Positions 23,774-31,967 of a stretch of DNA of 64,000 nt are shown piece by piece. Below the pieces are notes generated by a model. It worked only from the letters and a program-made list of their open reading frames with translations. It was not told the DNA's origin and did no database searches. A program made the position numbers and the translations under genes. Location: assembly GCA_045636945.1 (NCBI GenBank), contig JAZTYO010000035.1:20573-84572 (forward strand). Reading direction: 5' to 3'. The stretch comes from UMGS172 sp045636945. GTDB taxonomy: Bacteria; Bacillota; Clostridia; Oscillospirales; Acutalibacteraceae. Position 1 is the first letter of the stretch; every line of letters begins with the position of its first letter.

Positions 23774-24739
23774 TTAATACTTGGTGTCGGGGAAGAGCTG
23801 GTCGGCAAACCAAACCTTGGGAACTGTAAAGGTCTTGCCGTTTAAATATTCCAAAATTCCGCCGTCAGAGGTGAAATTGAACTTCAATTTATAGGAATAA
23901 AGGGCCTGATACTTAAAGCCCATAGCCTTATCCTTTTGGTTTACACCGTATTTGCCGTCACCGAGCAAGGGGTGTCCGATAGAGGACATATGTGCTCTTA
24001 TCTGATGTGTGCGTCCCGTCAAAAGTTCGATTTTGAGCAGTGATAAATTATTATTTGAAGCCATAACCGAATACTTCGTGCGGATGGTTTTGGTATCTAT
24101 GGTCATTTTATTCTTGATATAAACCTGATTTTTATCCTCGTTTTTCTCAAGGAAGCCTTCCAAAATATCCTCTCTTTTTTTAGGAGTGCCGTGAACAACG
24201 CAGAGATAGAGTTTATCAAGCTCGCGAGTCTTAATCTTGTCGCACAAAATACGCAAAGCCTCGGCATTTTTAGCGGCAATTACTATACCGCCTGTGTTAC
24301 GGTCAATACGGTTGGCTAATGAGGGCTTAAAGCTGTTTTCGGCCTCAGGGTCATATTCACCCTTCTCATACAAATAACGCTGTATACGGGCAATCAGCGT
24401 ATCGTTATACTCATTCTCGTCGGGGTGAACAAGTAAACCCTGCTTTTTATCGGCAAGCAGGATGTTTTCATCCTCATATACGATATCCAGCACCTTAGAT
24501 GCCGACATAAAATCATACTTTGGTGACTTTGGCTCAAAGAATTCGTCGTTTATATACATTTCAACCAAAGACCCCAACTGCAGTCTGGTGTTGATTTCGG
24601 CACGTTTGCCGTCAACCTTGATGCGTTTGAGTCTTATGTATTTGTAAAGCAAGGTTGTGGGAAGCAGGGGAGCAGTTTTAACAACAAACTTGTCCAATCT
24701 TAAGCCTGCATCGTTTTTGCCAACTGTAAATGATTTCAT
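23774..24739 (-). CDS. RluA-family 23S rRNA pseudouridine synthase
   Basis: Isomerises uridine to pseudouridine in rRNA or tRNA. The 321-residue product starts with an S4-like RNA-binding region (RLDKFVVKTAPLLPTTLLYK), then the catalytic domain with the active-site aspartate in NRIDRNTGGIVIAAK (about 160-175) and the substrate motifs LLTGRTHQIRAHMSSIGHPL and GDGKYG. Family I/RluC-D-like length. The start has a GAGGG site and a strong promoter 45 bases upstream. The exact modified base cannot be told from sequence. Confidence 0.93.
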   Translation of the reverse strand: MKSFTVGKNDAGLRLDKFVVKTAPLLPTTLLYKYIRLKRIKVDGKRAEINTRLQLGSLVEMYINDEFFEPKSPKYDFMSASKVLDIVYEDENILLADKKQGLLVHPDENEYNDTLIARIQRYLYEKGEYDPEAENSFKPSLANRIDRNTGGIVIAAKNAEALRILCDKIKTRELDKLYLCVVHGTPKKREDILEGFLEKNEDKNQVYIKNKMTIDTKTIRTKYSVMASNNNLSLLKIELLTGRTHQIRAHMSSIGHPLLGDGKYGVNQKDKAMGFKYQALYSYKLKFNFTSDGGILEYLNGKTFTVPKVWFADQLFPDTKY

Positions 24740-24782
24740 AAATACCCTCGTTTATGTATAATGAGTTCTTAAATTCTCTTAC

Positions 24783-24811
24783 ATTATACATTAAAATTTT
24801 ATATTTTACAA
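24783..24811 (-). promoter_or_regulatory. Promoter of the pseudouridine synthase gene
   Basis: Minus-strand TTGTAA (24811-24806), 17-base spacer, TATAAT (24788-24783). A second TATAAT-like copy lies in the inverted repeat TGTATAATG...CATTATACA around 24763-24790. Confidence 0.75.
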
Positions 24812-24890
24812 GGTATTTAGGGTAGATTATCGGTTTTATCTAAAACAGCTGAAATAATCCATAAATTTGAGTTTATTATCAATGGAATTA

Positions 24891-24924
24891 TCAAAAAAAT
24901 GCACATCGTATTTCGATGTGCATT
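24891..24924 (-). terminator. Terminator of the uxuA-uxuB operon
   Basis: AATGCACATCG and CGATGTGCATT form an 11-bp perfect stem, and on the minus strand the run TTTTTTTGA follows. It stands just after the phosphoesterase remnant. Confidence 0.9.
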
Positions 24925-24932
24925 ACTTAATT

Positions 24933-25173
24933 TTATTCTGCTGTTACGGTTTTATCAAGACCGTTTCCGAAGCGAATGCGCTCATACTTTTCGGCCAAAA
25001 GGCGGATTATTTTCACGGAATTGTCAACAAGCTCGGGTGTTTCGATCGATTGTTGAGTATCGTAATGAGTATCGGTCACAATGGCATAATTCACGGCATT
25101 TAGGGGTGGATACTGTCTGCAATTTTTCAATAACACGGTAGATTTCTTTCTGTATGCTATCAGAAATAAACAT
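24933..25173 (-). pseudogene. Truncated and frameshifted metallophosphoesterase N-terminus
   Basis: ATG 25173 (after TAAGGTGG) opens a frame MFISDSIQKEIYRVIEKLQTV that stops early. Another frame continues PPLNAVNYAIVTDTHYDT, whose VTDTHYD is the first metal-binding motif of calcineurin-like phosphoesterases. The frame switch lies near 25100-25110. The remnant ends after about 80 residues, so the catalytic core (GD, NHE, GHxH motifs) is gone. It starts 2 bases after the oxidoreductase stop and would once have been the last gene of the operon. Confidence 0.75.
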
Positions 25174-25175
25174 AA

Positions 25176-26351
25176 CTACCACCTTACGCTCCAGCGTTCG
25201 CTATATTTCATATCGGCGTGTTTATCGTTTTTATTACCTTCGTGAAGCTCGGATTTTTCTGCTCTTTTGTGCAGCTCTTCGTAATATTCATCAGCATCAA
25301 CGGGGATTTCAACCCATTTATCCTTCCAAGAGGAAAGGTAAGCGGCATTAGAAAGTTGTACTTCGTTTATACCGTCGTATCCGGGGGAGATAAGTGCTTC
25401 ACCGTGCAAAATCGCATTTGTAAAATTCTGCAGAATACCCATATGAGCAGAATCTTTTTCTGTTTGCTCAATAACGACGGTTTTCGAAGGAATAGATGCG
25501 AAATTATCCTCACAGTTAAAGCAAAAATCACGTTCATCGACCTTGAGCTTGGTAACGGTCATTTTGCCGCCTTCAATTACGAGCTTACCCTTTGTACCGC
25601 CGATTTCAAGGCGGTTGGTACCGGGAGCTTCACCCGTTGAGGTGATAAAAATACCAGTTGCACCGTTTTCATATTCGGCGTAGATGGTTGCATCGTCTTC
25701 AACCTCAATGTGGTGGTATTTTGCAACCGAGCAAAAGCCTCTGACCTGTTTTGGCAGACCGCAAATCCACTGCCAGATATCAAGGTTGTGAGGGGCCTGA
25801 TTTAAAAGGACACCACCGCCTTCACCTGCCCAAGTTGCTCTCCAAGAACCTGAGTCGTAATAATGCTGTGTGCGGTACCAGTTGGTGATTATCCACACCA
25901 TTCTTTTAAGTTCACCCAAGTCACCGTTTTGCACCATATCGTGAGCCTTTTTGAAAAGCATATTGGTGCGCTGATTGAACATAACGGCAAATATCTTACC
26001 GCTTTTCTTGGCAGCCTCGTTCATTTCGATAATCTGCTTGGTATAAACACCTGCAGGCTTTTCGCTCAAAACGTGCTGACCTGCAGAAAATGCATCAATG
26101 GCGATAGGACAGTGGAAATAGTGAGGTGTTGCTATGATTACGGCATCGGTGATATTGGCTTTAAGCAATTCTTCGTGCGATGCAAAAACCGAAACGTTTT
26201 TAAAAGTATTTTTTGCTTTTTCACGCTTTGCTTGGTCGGTATCGCAAACGGCAACCAATTCCATATCGTTAATAAGACCGTCATAGATATGCTTGGCATG
26301 GGCCGAGCCCATATTACCAAAGCCTATAACTCCAACTCTTACCTTTTCCAT
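25176..26351 (-). CDS. Gfo/Idh/MocA-family NAD(P)-dependent oxidoreductase, copy 1
   Basis: A sugar or inositol dehydrogenase-type protein. The 391 residues begin with the Rossmann motif VGVIGFGNMGSAHAKHI, followed by the EKP signature LSEKPAGVY (about 95) and a C-terminal alpha/beta domain with GGGVLLNQAPHNLDIWQW, where the catalytic His/Asp-like pair HNLD sits. ATG 26351 is chosen because of AGAGGTG; the frame is open further up. It is clearly a paralogue of the next gene, sharing long stretches around ATWxGEGGGVLLNQ. The substrate is unknown; in this operon a hexuronate or related sugar acid is likely. Confidence 0.88.
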   Translation of the reverse strand: MEKVRVGVIGFGNMGSAHAKHIYDGLINDMELVAVCDTDQAKREKAKNTFKNVSVFASHEELLKANITDAVIIATPHYFHCPIAIDAFSAGQHVLSEKPAGVYTKQIIEMNEAAKKSGKIFAVMFNQRTNMLFKKAHDMVQNGDLGELKRMVWIITNWYRTQHYYDSGSWRATWAGEGGGVLLNQAPHNLDIWQWICGLPKQVRGFCSVAKYHHIEVEDDATIYAEYENGATGIFITSTGEAPGTNRLEIGGTKGKLVIEGGKMTVTKLKVDERDFCFNCEDNFASIPSKTVVIEQTEKDSAHMGILQNFTNAILHGEALISPGYDGINEVQLSNAAYLSSWKDKWVEIPVDADEYYEELHKRAEKSELHEGNKNDKHADMKYSERWSVRW

Positions 26352-26371
26352 AAAACACCTCTGTAAAATTT

Positions 26372-26418
26372 GTAGGGGCGGCTGTGACACCTTTTGGGCG
26401 AACACAGTTCGCCCCTAC
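26372..26418. repeat. REP-like palindrome, copy 2 (degenerate)
   Basis: A GTAGGGGCG head at 26372-26380 and the perfect palindrome GGGCGAAC-ACA-GTTCGCCC (26395-26413) ending CCTAC. It lies between the two Gfo/Idh genes. Confidence 0.75.
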
Positions 26419-26479
26419 GGATGAACTATTCTAGATATGTATTTTTCTCAAAAGTGAGGCAATACAAACGAAGCACAAA

Positions 26480-27655
26480 TTACTTTGTGCCGTCATACGA
26501 AGAACTTGTATCTGCAACAACCTCGGTAACGTTGGTCTTACGTCTTGAGGTTGCAACACGCTTCATAAGCTCATTATAGTATAACTCATCATCAAAGGGA
26601 ATGTCAACCATTTTACCTGTCCAAGCAGACAAATGCATTGCATTGGAGATGGTAAGTCCGTTAATGCCTTCCTCACCGCCTGCGATAAGAGGAGTTCCGT
26701 GGAGAATGTGAGCCGCAAATGCATCTCTAACGCCTCTGTGCTGAGGATTCTGTCCATCGGTCTCAACCTCACGATACTCTGCCTTTTGGCTTGAGAACGG
26801 GGTGGGTGCAGTTTTGGTGAATTCGCTTGTTGCAACGGGAAGTTCCCATATCATAAGCTTATCGCCTTCGGCAACGAGCTTTGCGCGGTCAAGAGTGATC
26901 TCAAAACGGTTGGTGCCGGGTGCATCACCGGTTGTGGTGATGAAAGTGCCGGTTGCACCGTTGGGATATTCAACATAAGCGGTAACATCGTCTTCAACCT
27001 CGATATCGTGCCACTTACCAAAGTGGAGGTGAGCCTGAATCTTGGCAGGCATACCGCAGATCCACTGCCACAAGTCAAGCTGATGGGGGCACTGATTCAA
27101 AAGGACGCCGCCACCTTCGCCCGACCAGGTTGCACGCCAATCGCCCGAATCGTAATATGTCTGAGAACGGTACCAGTTGGTGATAATCCAGTTAGTACGT
27201 CTGATTTCACCATATTCGCCACTCAGAACAAGCTCGCGCATCTTTCTGTAAATGCAGTTGGTACGCTGATTAAACATCATAGCAAAGGTGGTGTCGGTTT
27301 GCTTTGCTGCCTCAATCATTTCCTTAACCTGCTTGGTGTAAACACCTGCGGGCTTTTCAACAAGAACATGGATACGACGCTTGAAGCATTCCATAGCAAA
27401 TTTGGGATGATCATAGTGGGGAACTGCAACTAAGCAGGAGTCGATAAGACCACTGTCGAGCATAGCTTCTGCCGAGTCGAAAATCTTAACCGATTCAGGC
27501 AGTGTTTCTTTTGCCCACTGACGGCGAGATTCTTTTACATCGGCAACAGCAACAAGTTCGATTTCCTCGTTGGTATGGCTGAGAGCGATGCTTTTTGCAT
27601 GGTCACTACCCATATTACCGATACCTAAAATACCAAGTTTGATTTTGTCTGCCAT
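26480..27655 (-). CDS. Gfo/Idh/MocA-family NAD(P)-dependent oxidoreductase, copy 2
   Basis: Paralogue of the downstream gene with the same length (391 residues) and the same landmarks: Rossmann LGILGIGNMGSDHAKSI, LVEKPAGVY, and DWRATWSGEGGGVLLNQCPHQLDLWQW. The C-termini diverge. Two tandem copies that both kept the catalytic motifs may act on different epimers or in forward and reverse steps of an oxidation-epimerisation route, which is inference. A TIM-barrel isomerase gene lies 15 bases upstream, so the genes are co-transcribed. Confidence 0.88.
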   Translation of the reverse strand: MADKIKLGILGIGNMGSDHAKSIALSHTNEEIELVAVADVKESRRQWAKETLPESVKIFDSAEAMLDSGLIDSCLVAVPHYDHPKFAMECFKRRIHVLVEKPAGVYTKQVKEMIEAAKQTDTTFAMMFNQRTNCIYRKMRELVLSGEYGEIRRTNWIITNWYRSQTYYDSGDWRATWSGEGGGVLLNQCPHQLDLWQWICGMPAKIQAHLHFGKWHDIEVEDDVTAYVEYPNGATGTFITTTGDAPGTNRFEITLDRAKLVAEGDKLMIWELPVATSEFTKTAPTPFSSQKAEYREVETDGQNPQHRGVRDAFAAHILHGTPLIAGGEEGINGLTISNAMHLSAWTGKMVDIPFDDELYYNELMKRVATSRRKTNVTEVVADTSSSYDGTK

Positions 27656-27669
27656 AATTATACCTCCAA

Positions 27670-28422
27670 TTATTCAAGGCCCTGAGCCTTCAAATATTGA
27701 TAACTTCTTCTAAGACAATCGAACGGATCTTCACCGTAGCAGTTATCCTGCTCAACAAGTGCAAACTGTACGCCATTATCGATTGCTGCCTTGAGGATTG
27801 CATCAAAGTTTAAGTTTCCTTCACCGACGGGAGCCATTCTTCTTTCCTTTTCTGCGGTGAAAAGCATATCCTTAAGGTGGATACAAGGTGTTCTACCCTT
27901 GAATTTATTAAGCCACATTACGGGGTCTGCACCACCCGACTGTACCCAATAGGTATCGAGTGTGAAGGCCATTTCATCGGGACCGAAGAACTCGGAAACG
28001 TGCTCCAAAATAACCTTACCGTCAACCTTAACAAATTCGTGGTCGTGGTTGTGATAGGTGAGTCTCATTCCGTTTGCTTTGATTTTTGCAACGGCATCCT
28101 TGAACTCGTCTATAATGGTGGTAAGGCCGTTTTTAAAACTCCAATAACCACCAATGCCGACAAGGTCAAGACCTAAGGTTTTGTTATCGGCAATAACCTT
28201 TTCGGTTTCACCCTTGATTTTATCAAGCGGTGTATGTGTCAGAACACAAGTGAGACCGTTCTTGCGTAGTTCTTCCTTCATCCACTCAGCGTCATAAGCA
28301 CAAATGCCCGAGAGCTGAACGGTTTTGTAGCCGATATCGGCTACTCTTTTGAGTGATTCTGCAAGACCGTCAGTGTCTTTACAGAAGTCGCGAATTGTGT
28401 AAAACTGTGCACCTAACTGCAT
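27670..28422 (-). CDS. Sugar phosphate isomerase/epimerase, AP-endonuclease-2 fold, 250 aa
   Basis: A TIM-barrel metal enzyme of the xylose-isomerase-like family. The N-terminus MQLGAQFYTIRDFCKD, the central metal-ligand region LTYHNHDHEF, DTYWVQSGG and HLKDM, and the late VEQDNCYG are typical of sugar-keto isomerases placed beside Gfo/Idh dehydrogenases (IolE/IolI-like). It lies 13 bases after the stop of the next isomerase gene. The substrate is not readable. Confidence 0.85.
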   Translation of the reverse strand: MQLGAQFYTIRDFCKDTDGLAESLKRVADIGYKTVQLSGICAYDAEWMKEELRKNGLTCVLTHTPLDKIKGETEKVIADNKTLGLDLVGIGGYWSFKNGLTTIIDEFKDAVAKIKANGMRLTYHNHDHEFVKVDGKVILEHVSEFFGPDEMAFTLDTYWVQSGGADPVMWLNKFKGRTPCIHLKDMLFTAEKERRMAPVGEGNLNFDAILKAAIDNGVQFALVEQDNCYGEDPFDCLRRSYQYLKAQGLE

Positions 28423-28434
28423 AATATCACCTCA

Positions 28435-29274
28435 TTAAATAATTGTCCTCAAGGACTTGACTGCAATGTCGAATGCAGCTTCCTTGGTAGGATACTGGAA
28501 TGCACCGATTTGGCTCTTTTCACCCTCACGCTCAAGTCCTGCAAGGCCCTTGAAGATAGTAAGGTGGGGCTCTAACGTCAAACCTTTACCGCCCTGTGCT
28601 TTGTACATCTTAAGAATTTCGGGCAGATGGCCGACGCCTTTACCAGCGGGAACAATATTACCGTCTGCCAGGCAATCCTTGATGTGCATATAGGTTACGT
28701 AGTCCTTCAAAAGTTCCCAACTCTTCAAAGTGTCCTGACTGCACTGAATGTAGTTTGCAGGGTCAAAAATGCAACCGAATTCGGGGAGTGTCTTATGAAT
28801 TTCAAGACAACGGGGAGCAATGTCACCGTAAATGCCTTTTTCGTTTTCGTGGCAAAGCTTCACACCACTACCCTTGCTAGCTTCAAGAAACTTGGACATT
28901 CTCTCGAAAACCTCGTCGCGGTAGGGGGTGGGGTCCTCGTCCTTGGGCATATAGAAACTAAACAAACGGATGTAGTCAGCCTTCAGAGTATGTGCAATTT
29001 CAATAGTTCTCTTGAACTCATCAAGATGGGGTGCAAAATCATCGGTAATCTTGATTTTACCAAGACGTGAACCGATTGACCATACGTTGAAGCCGTTGTC
29101 CTTAATAGTCTTGCCAATTTCTTTAATCTCGTCCATCGGGATATCGGCAATGTTCTTGCCGCCGACGTTACGGATTTCAAGACCTTGCAGATTATTTCTT
29201 CTCAATGCATCAATCTGACCCATAAGTTCAGAGCTTGATTCATCGGCAAATGCGTTAATTATAAAATCAGACAT
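28435..29274 (-). CDS. Sugar phosphate isomerase/epimerase, TIM barrel, 279 aa
   Basis: A second xylose-isomerase-like barrel, not closely similar to its neighbour. Landmarks are INAFADESSSELMGQIDAL at the N-terminus, ADYIRLFSFYMPKDEDP, the metal-ligand glutamate in LCHENEKGIYGD, the FDPANYIQC motif and MHIKDC. ATG 29274 follows a perfect GGAGGAA site; upstream codons are rejected. It lies 17 bases after the uxuB-type gene. The presence of two (originally three) different barrels in one operon suggests a multi-step conversion of a less common sugar acid. Confidence 0.85.
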   Translation of the reverse strand: MSDFIINAFADESSSELMGQIDALRRNNLQGLEIRNVGGKNIADIPMDEIKEIGKTIKDNGFNVWSIGSRLGKIKITDDFAPHLDEFKRTIEIAHTLKADYIRLFSFYMPKDEDPTPYRDEVFERMSKFLEASKGSGVKLCHENEKGIYGDIAPRCLEIHKTLPEFGCIFDPANYIQCSQDTLKSWELLKDYVTYMHIKDCLADGNIVPAGKGVGHLPEILKMYKAQGGKGLTLEPHLTIFKGLAGLEREGEKSQIGAFQYPTKEAAFDIAVKSLRTII

Positions 29275-29291
29275 TTTTATTCCTCCTGAAA

Positions 29292-30116
29292 TCAAACTCC
29301 CGAGTATGCCGAGAAGCCACCGTCAACGGGGATTACAACGCCCGTAACAAATGCAGACTTTTCGCTGTCGGTCAAGAACTCCAAGGTGCCAAGCAATTCT
29401 TCGGGCTTACCGAAACGCTTCATGGGAGTAGCATTCAAAATCTTGCCGGTACGTGCAGTGGGTGTGCCATCCTCATTGAACAACAAAGCCTTGTTCTGAT
29501 GGGTTACAAAGAAACCGGGTGCCATTGCATTAACGCGGATACCGGTTTCTGCAAAGTGAACGGCCAACCACTGAGTAAAGTTGGAAACAGCACTCTTAGC
29601 GGCACTGTAAGCAGGAATTTTGGTAAGAGGTCTGAATGCGTTCATTGAAGAAATGTTCAAGATACAGCAACCCTCTTTGCCAATCATATCCTTGGCAAAA
29701 ACCTGAGTGGGAAGAAGTGTTCCCATAATGTTGAGGTCAAAAACAAACTGGAAGCCTGCTTTGTCAAGGTTGAAGAAGGTGAGGAAATCCTCAGCAATGT
29801 CGTCACCTTCCTGATAGGTTTCGTGTAAGGTAGTGCACTTGGGATTGTTACCGCCTGCACCGTTGATGAGGATATCGCAAGGACCAAGGTCGTTTACGAT
29901 AGCATCGTGTACCTCTTGGATGCAATCCTTATCAAGAACGTTGGTTTTATAAGCTTTGGCAACACCGCCGTTTGCAGTGATGTCGGCGGCAACCTTTTGG
30001 GCTGCTTCAACATTGAGGTCAAGAACGGCAACCTTGTGGCCAAGCTTTGCCATATGTACGGCAAAAGCGGAGCACAAAACGCCGCCTGCACCTGTGATTA
30101 CAACAGTTTTACTCAT
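29292..30116 (-). CDS. uxuB: SDR-type D-mannonate oxidoreductase (fructuronate reductase)
   Basis: A short-chain dehydrogenase with TGAGGVLCS (about 8-16) as the nucleotide loop, NGAGG, the catalytic serine in NISSMNAF, and YSAAK as the Tyr-Lys pair. The long insertion after NGAGGNNP and the C-terminal GFFVTHQNKALL region are typical of the B. subtilis-type UxuB, which interconverts D-fructuronate and D-mannonate. Together with uxuA two genes upstream this gives the middle of the glucuronate branch of hexuronate breakdown. 274 residues is the normal length. Confidence 0.85.
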   Translation of the reverse strand: MSKTVVITGAGGVLCSAFAVHMAKLGHKVAVLDLNVEAAQKVAADITANGGVAKAYKTNVLDKDCIQEVHDAIVNDLGPCDILINGAGGNNPKCTTLHETYQEGDDIAEDFLTFFNLDKAGFQFVFDLNIMGTLLPTQVFAKDMIGKEGCCILNISSMNAFRPLTKIPAYSAAKSAVSNFTQWLAVHFAETGIRVNAMAPGFFVTHQNKALLFNEDGTPTARTGKILNATPMKRFGKPEELLGTLEFLTDSEKSAFVTGVVIPVDGGFSAYSGV

Positions 30117-30148
30117 ACTTTTTTCTCCTTCTTATAAGGCTGAATAAA

Positions 30149-30720
30149 TCAACCTATAATATCCTTAAAAATTATCAAAGCAGGGAGTACATCCTCAATG
30201 GTTTCGGAAAACTCGGGTTTGAAGCTTCCCTCAAGACTCATACGGGCATTGTATCCGCACTTTTTCAAAGCGTTTGCCCACACCTTGCAGGCTTCATAAT
30301 CTTCCTCGGTTCTGGGCATCTGACGGTCGTCGTTGGCACGTGCAAGGTGAGTGTGAATAAGCAGTTCACCTGCGTTTTCAACGGCATCAAGGCTCTCACC
30401 ACTCTCAAATACGTGGTAGAAATCTGCCAGAGTGCAAACGTTGGGATGCTTGCAACGGGCAATGATGTCAAGGCTTTCCTGAACGGTATTTATAAGGAAT
30501 GATCGGCATCGGTGCCTGTGAGAATCGTGTCACCAGGGAAGAAACCGTTGGCGGTCTCTGCCACAAGACCGTTTTCTTTAAGACCATTTACAAGTCTTTC
30601 AAACTTTTCATTCTCCATAGTTGTAACGGTCGCAAAGCCAACCTCAACGTAATCATAACCGAGAGCCTTTATTCTCGAAAAGAGGTCAACAGTAGTACAA
30701 CAAACGCCGAATCTAATAAT
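30149..30720 (-). pseudogene. Sugar phosphate isomerase with an internal deletion and frameshift
   Basis: The first part reads IIRFGVCCTTVDLFSRIKAL and runs through GFFPGDTILTGTDADHS, then stops. Another frame continues INTVQESLDIIARCKHPN, then LADFYHVFESGESLD and IHTHLARANDD to a TGA at 30149. Compared with intact relatives the two parts flank a missing stretch of roughly 75 codons, which holds the catalytic glutamate region. The junction lies near 30494-30502. The expected ATG start is ATT here, 6 bases after a GGAG site. It lies between uxuA and uxuB. Confidence 0.85.
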
Positions 30721-30730
30721 AGGTCACTCC

Positions 30731-31768
30731 CTATTTAAGCTTTTCAACAGCCTCAAACAAGCCTGCAATATAGGTAGCACCTAAAGCACGGTCAAAAAGT
30801 CCATAACCGTAGCGACCCTTTTCGCCCCAAATCATACGTCCGTGGTCGGGTCTTACGTAACCGTCCCAATCCTTGTCAGCAAGTGCCTTTACGATGCCGA
30901 ACATATCGATAGAGCCACATATAGTAGGATGTCCAACCTCTTCAAAGCAACGCTCACCGTCATACTTGATGTTGCGAAGGTGCAAGAAGTGGATTCTGTC
31001 GGCATACTTTGATGCCATTTTGACGAGGTCGTTGTTGGGGTCAGCACCCAAAGAGCCTGTACAGAAGGTAAGACCGTTAGCGGGGGAGTCAACCAACTTT
31101 AAGAAGCGGTCATAGTTCTCCTCACAGGTGATGATTCTTGGCAAACCGAACATACCCCATGGCGGATCGTCGGGATGGATGGCCATTTTGATGCCAACCT
31201 CCTCGGCAATGGGGATAACAGCCTTCAGGAACACCTCAAGGTTTTCCCAAAGTTTGTCCTCACCGATTTCCTTATACTGATTAAGCAGGTCACGGAGTCC
31301 CTCTTTGGTATAGCTTGCATCCCAACCGGGGAGTGAAAGCTCACTCTTTAAGGGGTCCATTTTAAGAACCTCTGCATGGTCATAGGCAAGAGCATTTGCA
31401 CCGTCGGGCTGAGCATGTTCAAGCTCGCTTCTCAACCAGTCGAATACCGGCATAAAGTTATAGCATACACACTTTACACCTGCTTCACCCAAGCGACGGA
31501 TGTTTTCGCAATAGTTTTCAATAAGCTGAGGTGCCTTTTCGTTGCCAAGTTTAATATCTTCGGGAACGGGAACGCTTTCGACAACCTCTAATTCGAGGCC
31601 TGCGTCATTGGCCTTTTTCTTCAGCTCGGCAATACTTTCGCGACTCCAGACTCCGCCGGGTGCAACGTCGTAAACAGCCGAAACAATACCCGACATTGTG
31701 GGTATCTGACGAATCTTTTCCAAGGTTACGGGGTCTGAATCTCCGTACCATCTGAAGGTTAATTTCAT
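30731..31768 (-). CDS. uxuA: D-mannonate dehydratase
   Basis: Dehydrates D-mannonate to 2-keto-3-deoxy-D-gluconate in hexuronate breakdown, with a metal-dependent TIM barrel. The 345 residues carry MKLTFRWYGDSDPVTL at the start, AIHPDDPPWGMFGLPRI, FCTGSLGADPNND, HLRNIKYDGERCFEEVGHP and the closing RPDHGRMIWGEKGRYGYGL, all hallmarks of UxuA. The frame is open 32 codons upstream, but ATG 31768 follows GGGAGGAG. It is the first gene of the operon, divergent from an AraC regulator. Confidence 0.95.
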   Translation of the reverse strand: MKLTFRWYGDSDPVTLEKIRQIPTMSGIVSAVYDVAPGGVWSRESIAELKKKANDAGLELEVVESVPVPEDIKLGNEKAPQLIENYCENIRRLGEAGVKCVCYNFMPVFDWLRSELEHAQPDGANALAYDHAEVLKMDPLKSELSLPGWDASYTKEGLRDLLNQYKEIGEDKLWENLEVFLKAVIPIAEEVGIKMAIHPDDPPWGMFGLPRIITCEENYDRFLKLVDSPANGLTFCTGSLGADPNNDLVKMASKYADRIHFLHLRNIKYDGERCFEEVGHPTICGSIDMFGIVKALADKDWDGYVRPDHGRMIWGEKGRYGYGLFDRALGATYIAGLFEAVEKLK

Positions 31769-31807
31769 AAAACTCCTCCCAAAATCTGCACTAAGGCATT
31801 TTTTTAC

Positions 31808-31813
31808 ATTATA
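31808..31813 (-). promoter_or_regulatory. -10 box of the uxuA operon
   Basis: TATAAT on the minus strand, 40 bases before the uxuA start. The -35 region is poor (TTTCGC-like), consistent with a promoter that needs an activator. Confidence 0.55.
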
Positions 31814-31856
31814 CAATATATTTTTGCGAAAAACTATTGTTTTTTCGACTATTGTA

Positions 31857-31915
31857 TATTGCAAATCTGTGCATTTTGTGTTACAATCAACTAAAATATA
31901 TTGTTAATCTGCGCA
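31857..31915. promoter_or_regulatory. Direct repeats, likely AraC-type operator
   Basis: TATTGCAAATCTGTGCA (31857-31873) and TATTGTTAATCTGCGCA (31899-31915) agree at 14 of 17 bases, 42 bases or four helical turns apart, in the 200-base gap between uxuA and the AraC gene. Tandem 17-bp half-sites are usual for AraC regulators. Confidence 0.6.
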
Positions 31916-31967
31916 AAGATACGGCAATGTATTGTATTTTGACCAAAAAACAAAAAAGGTGCAATTT

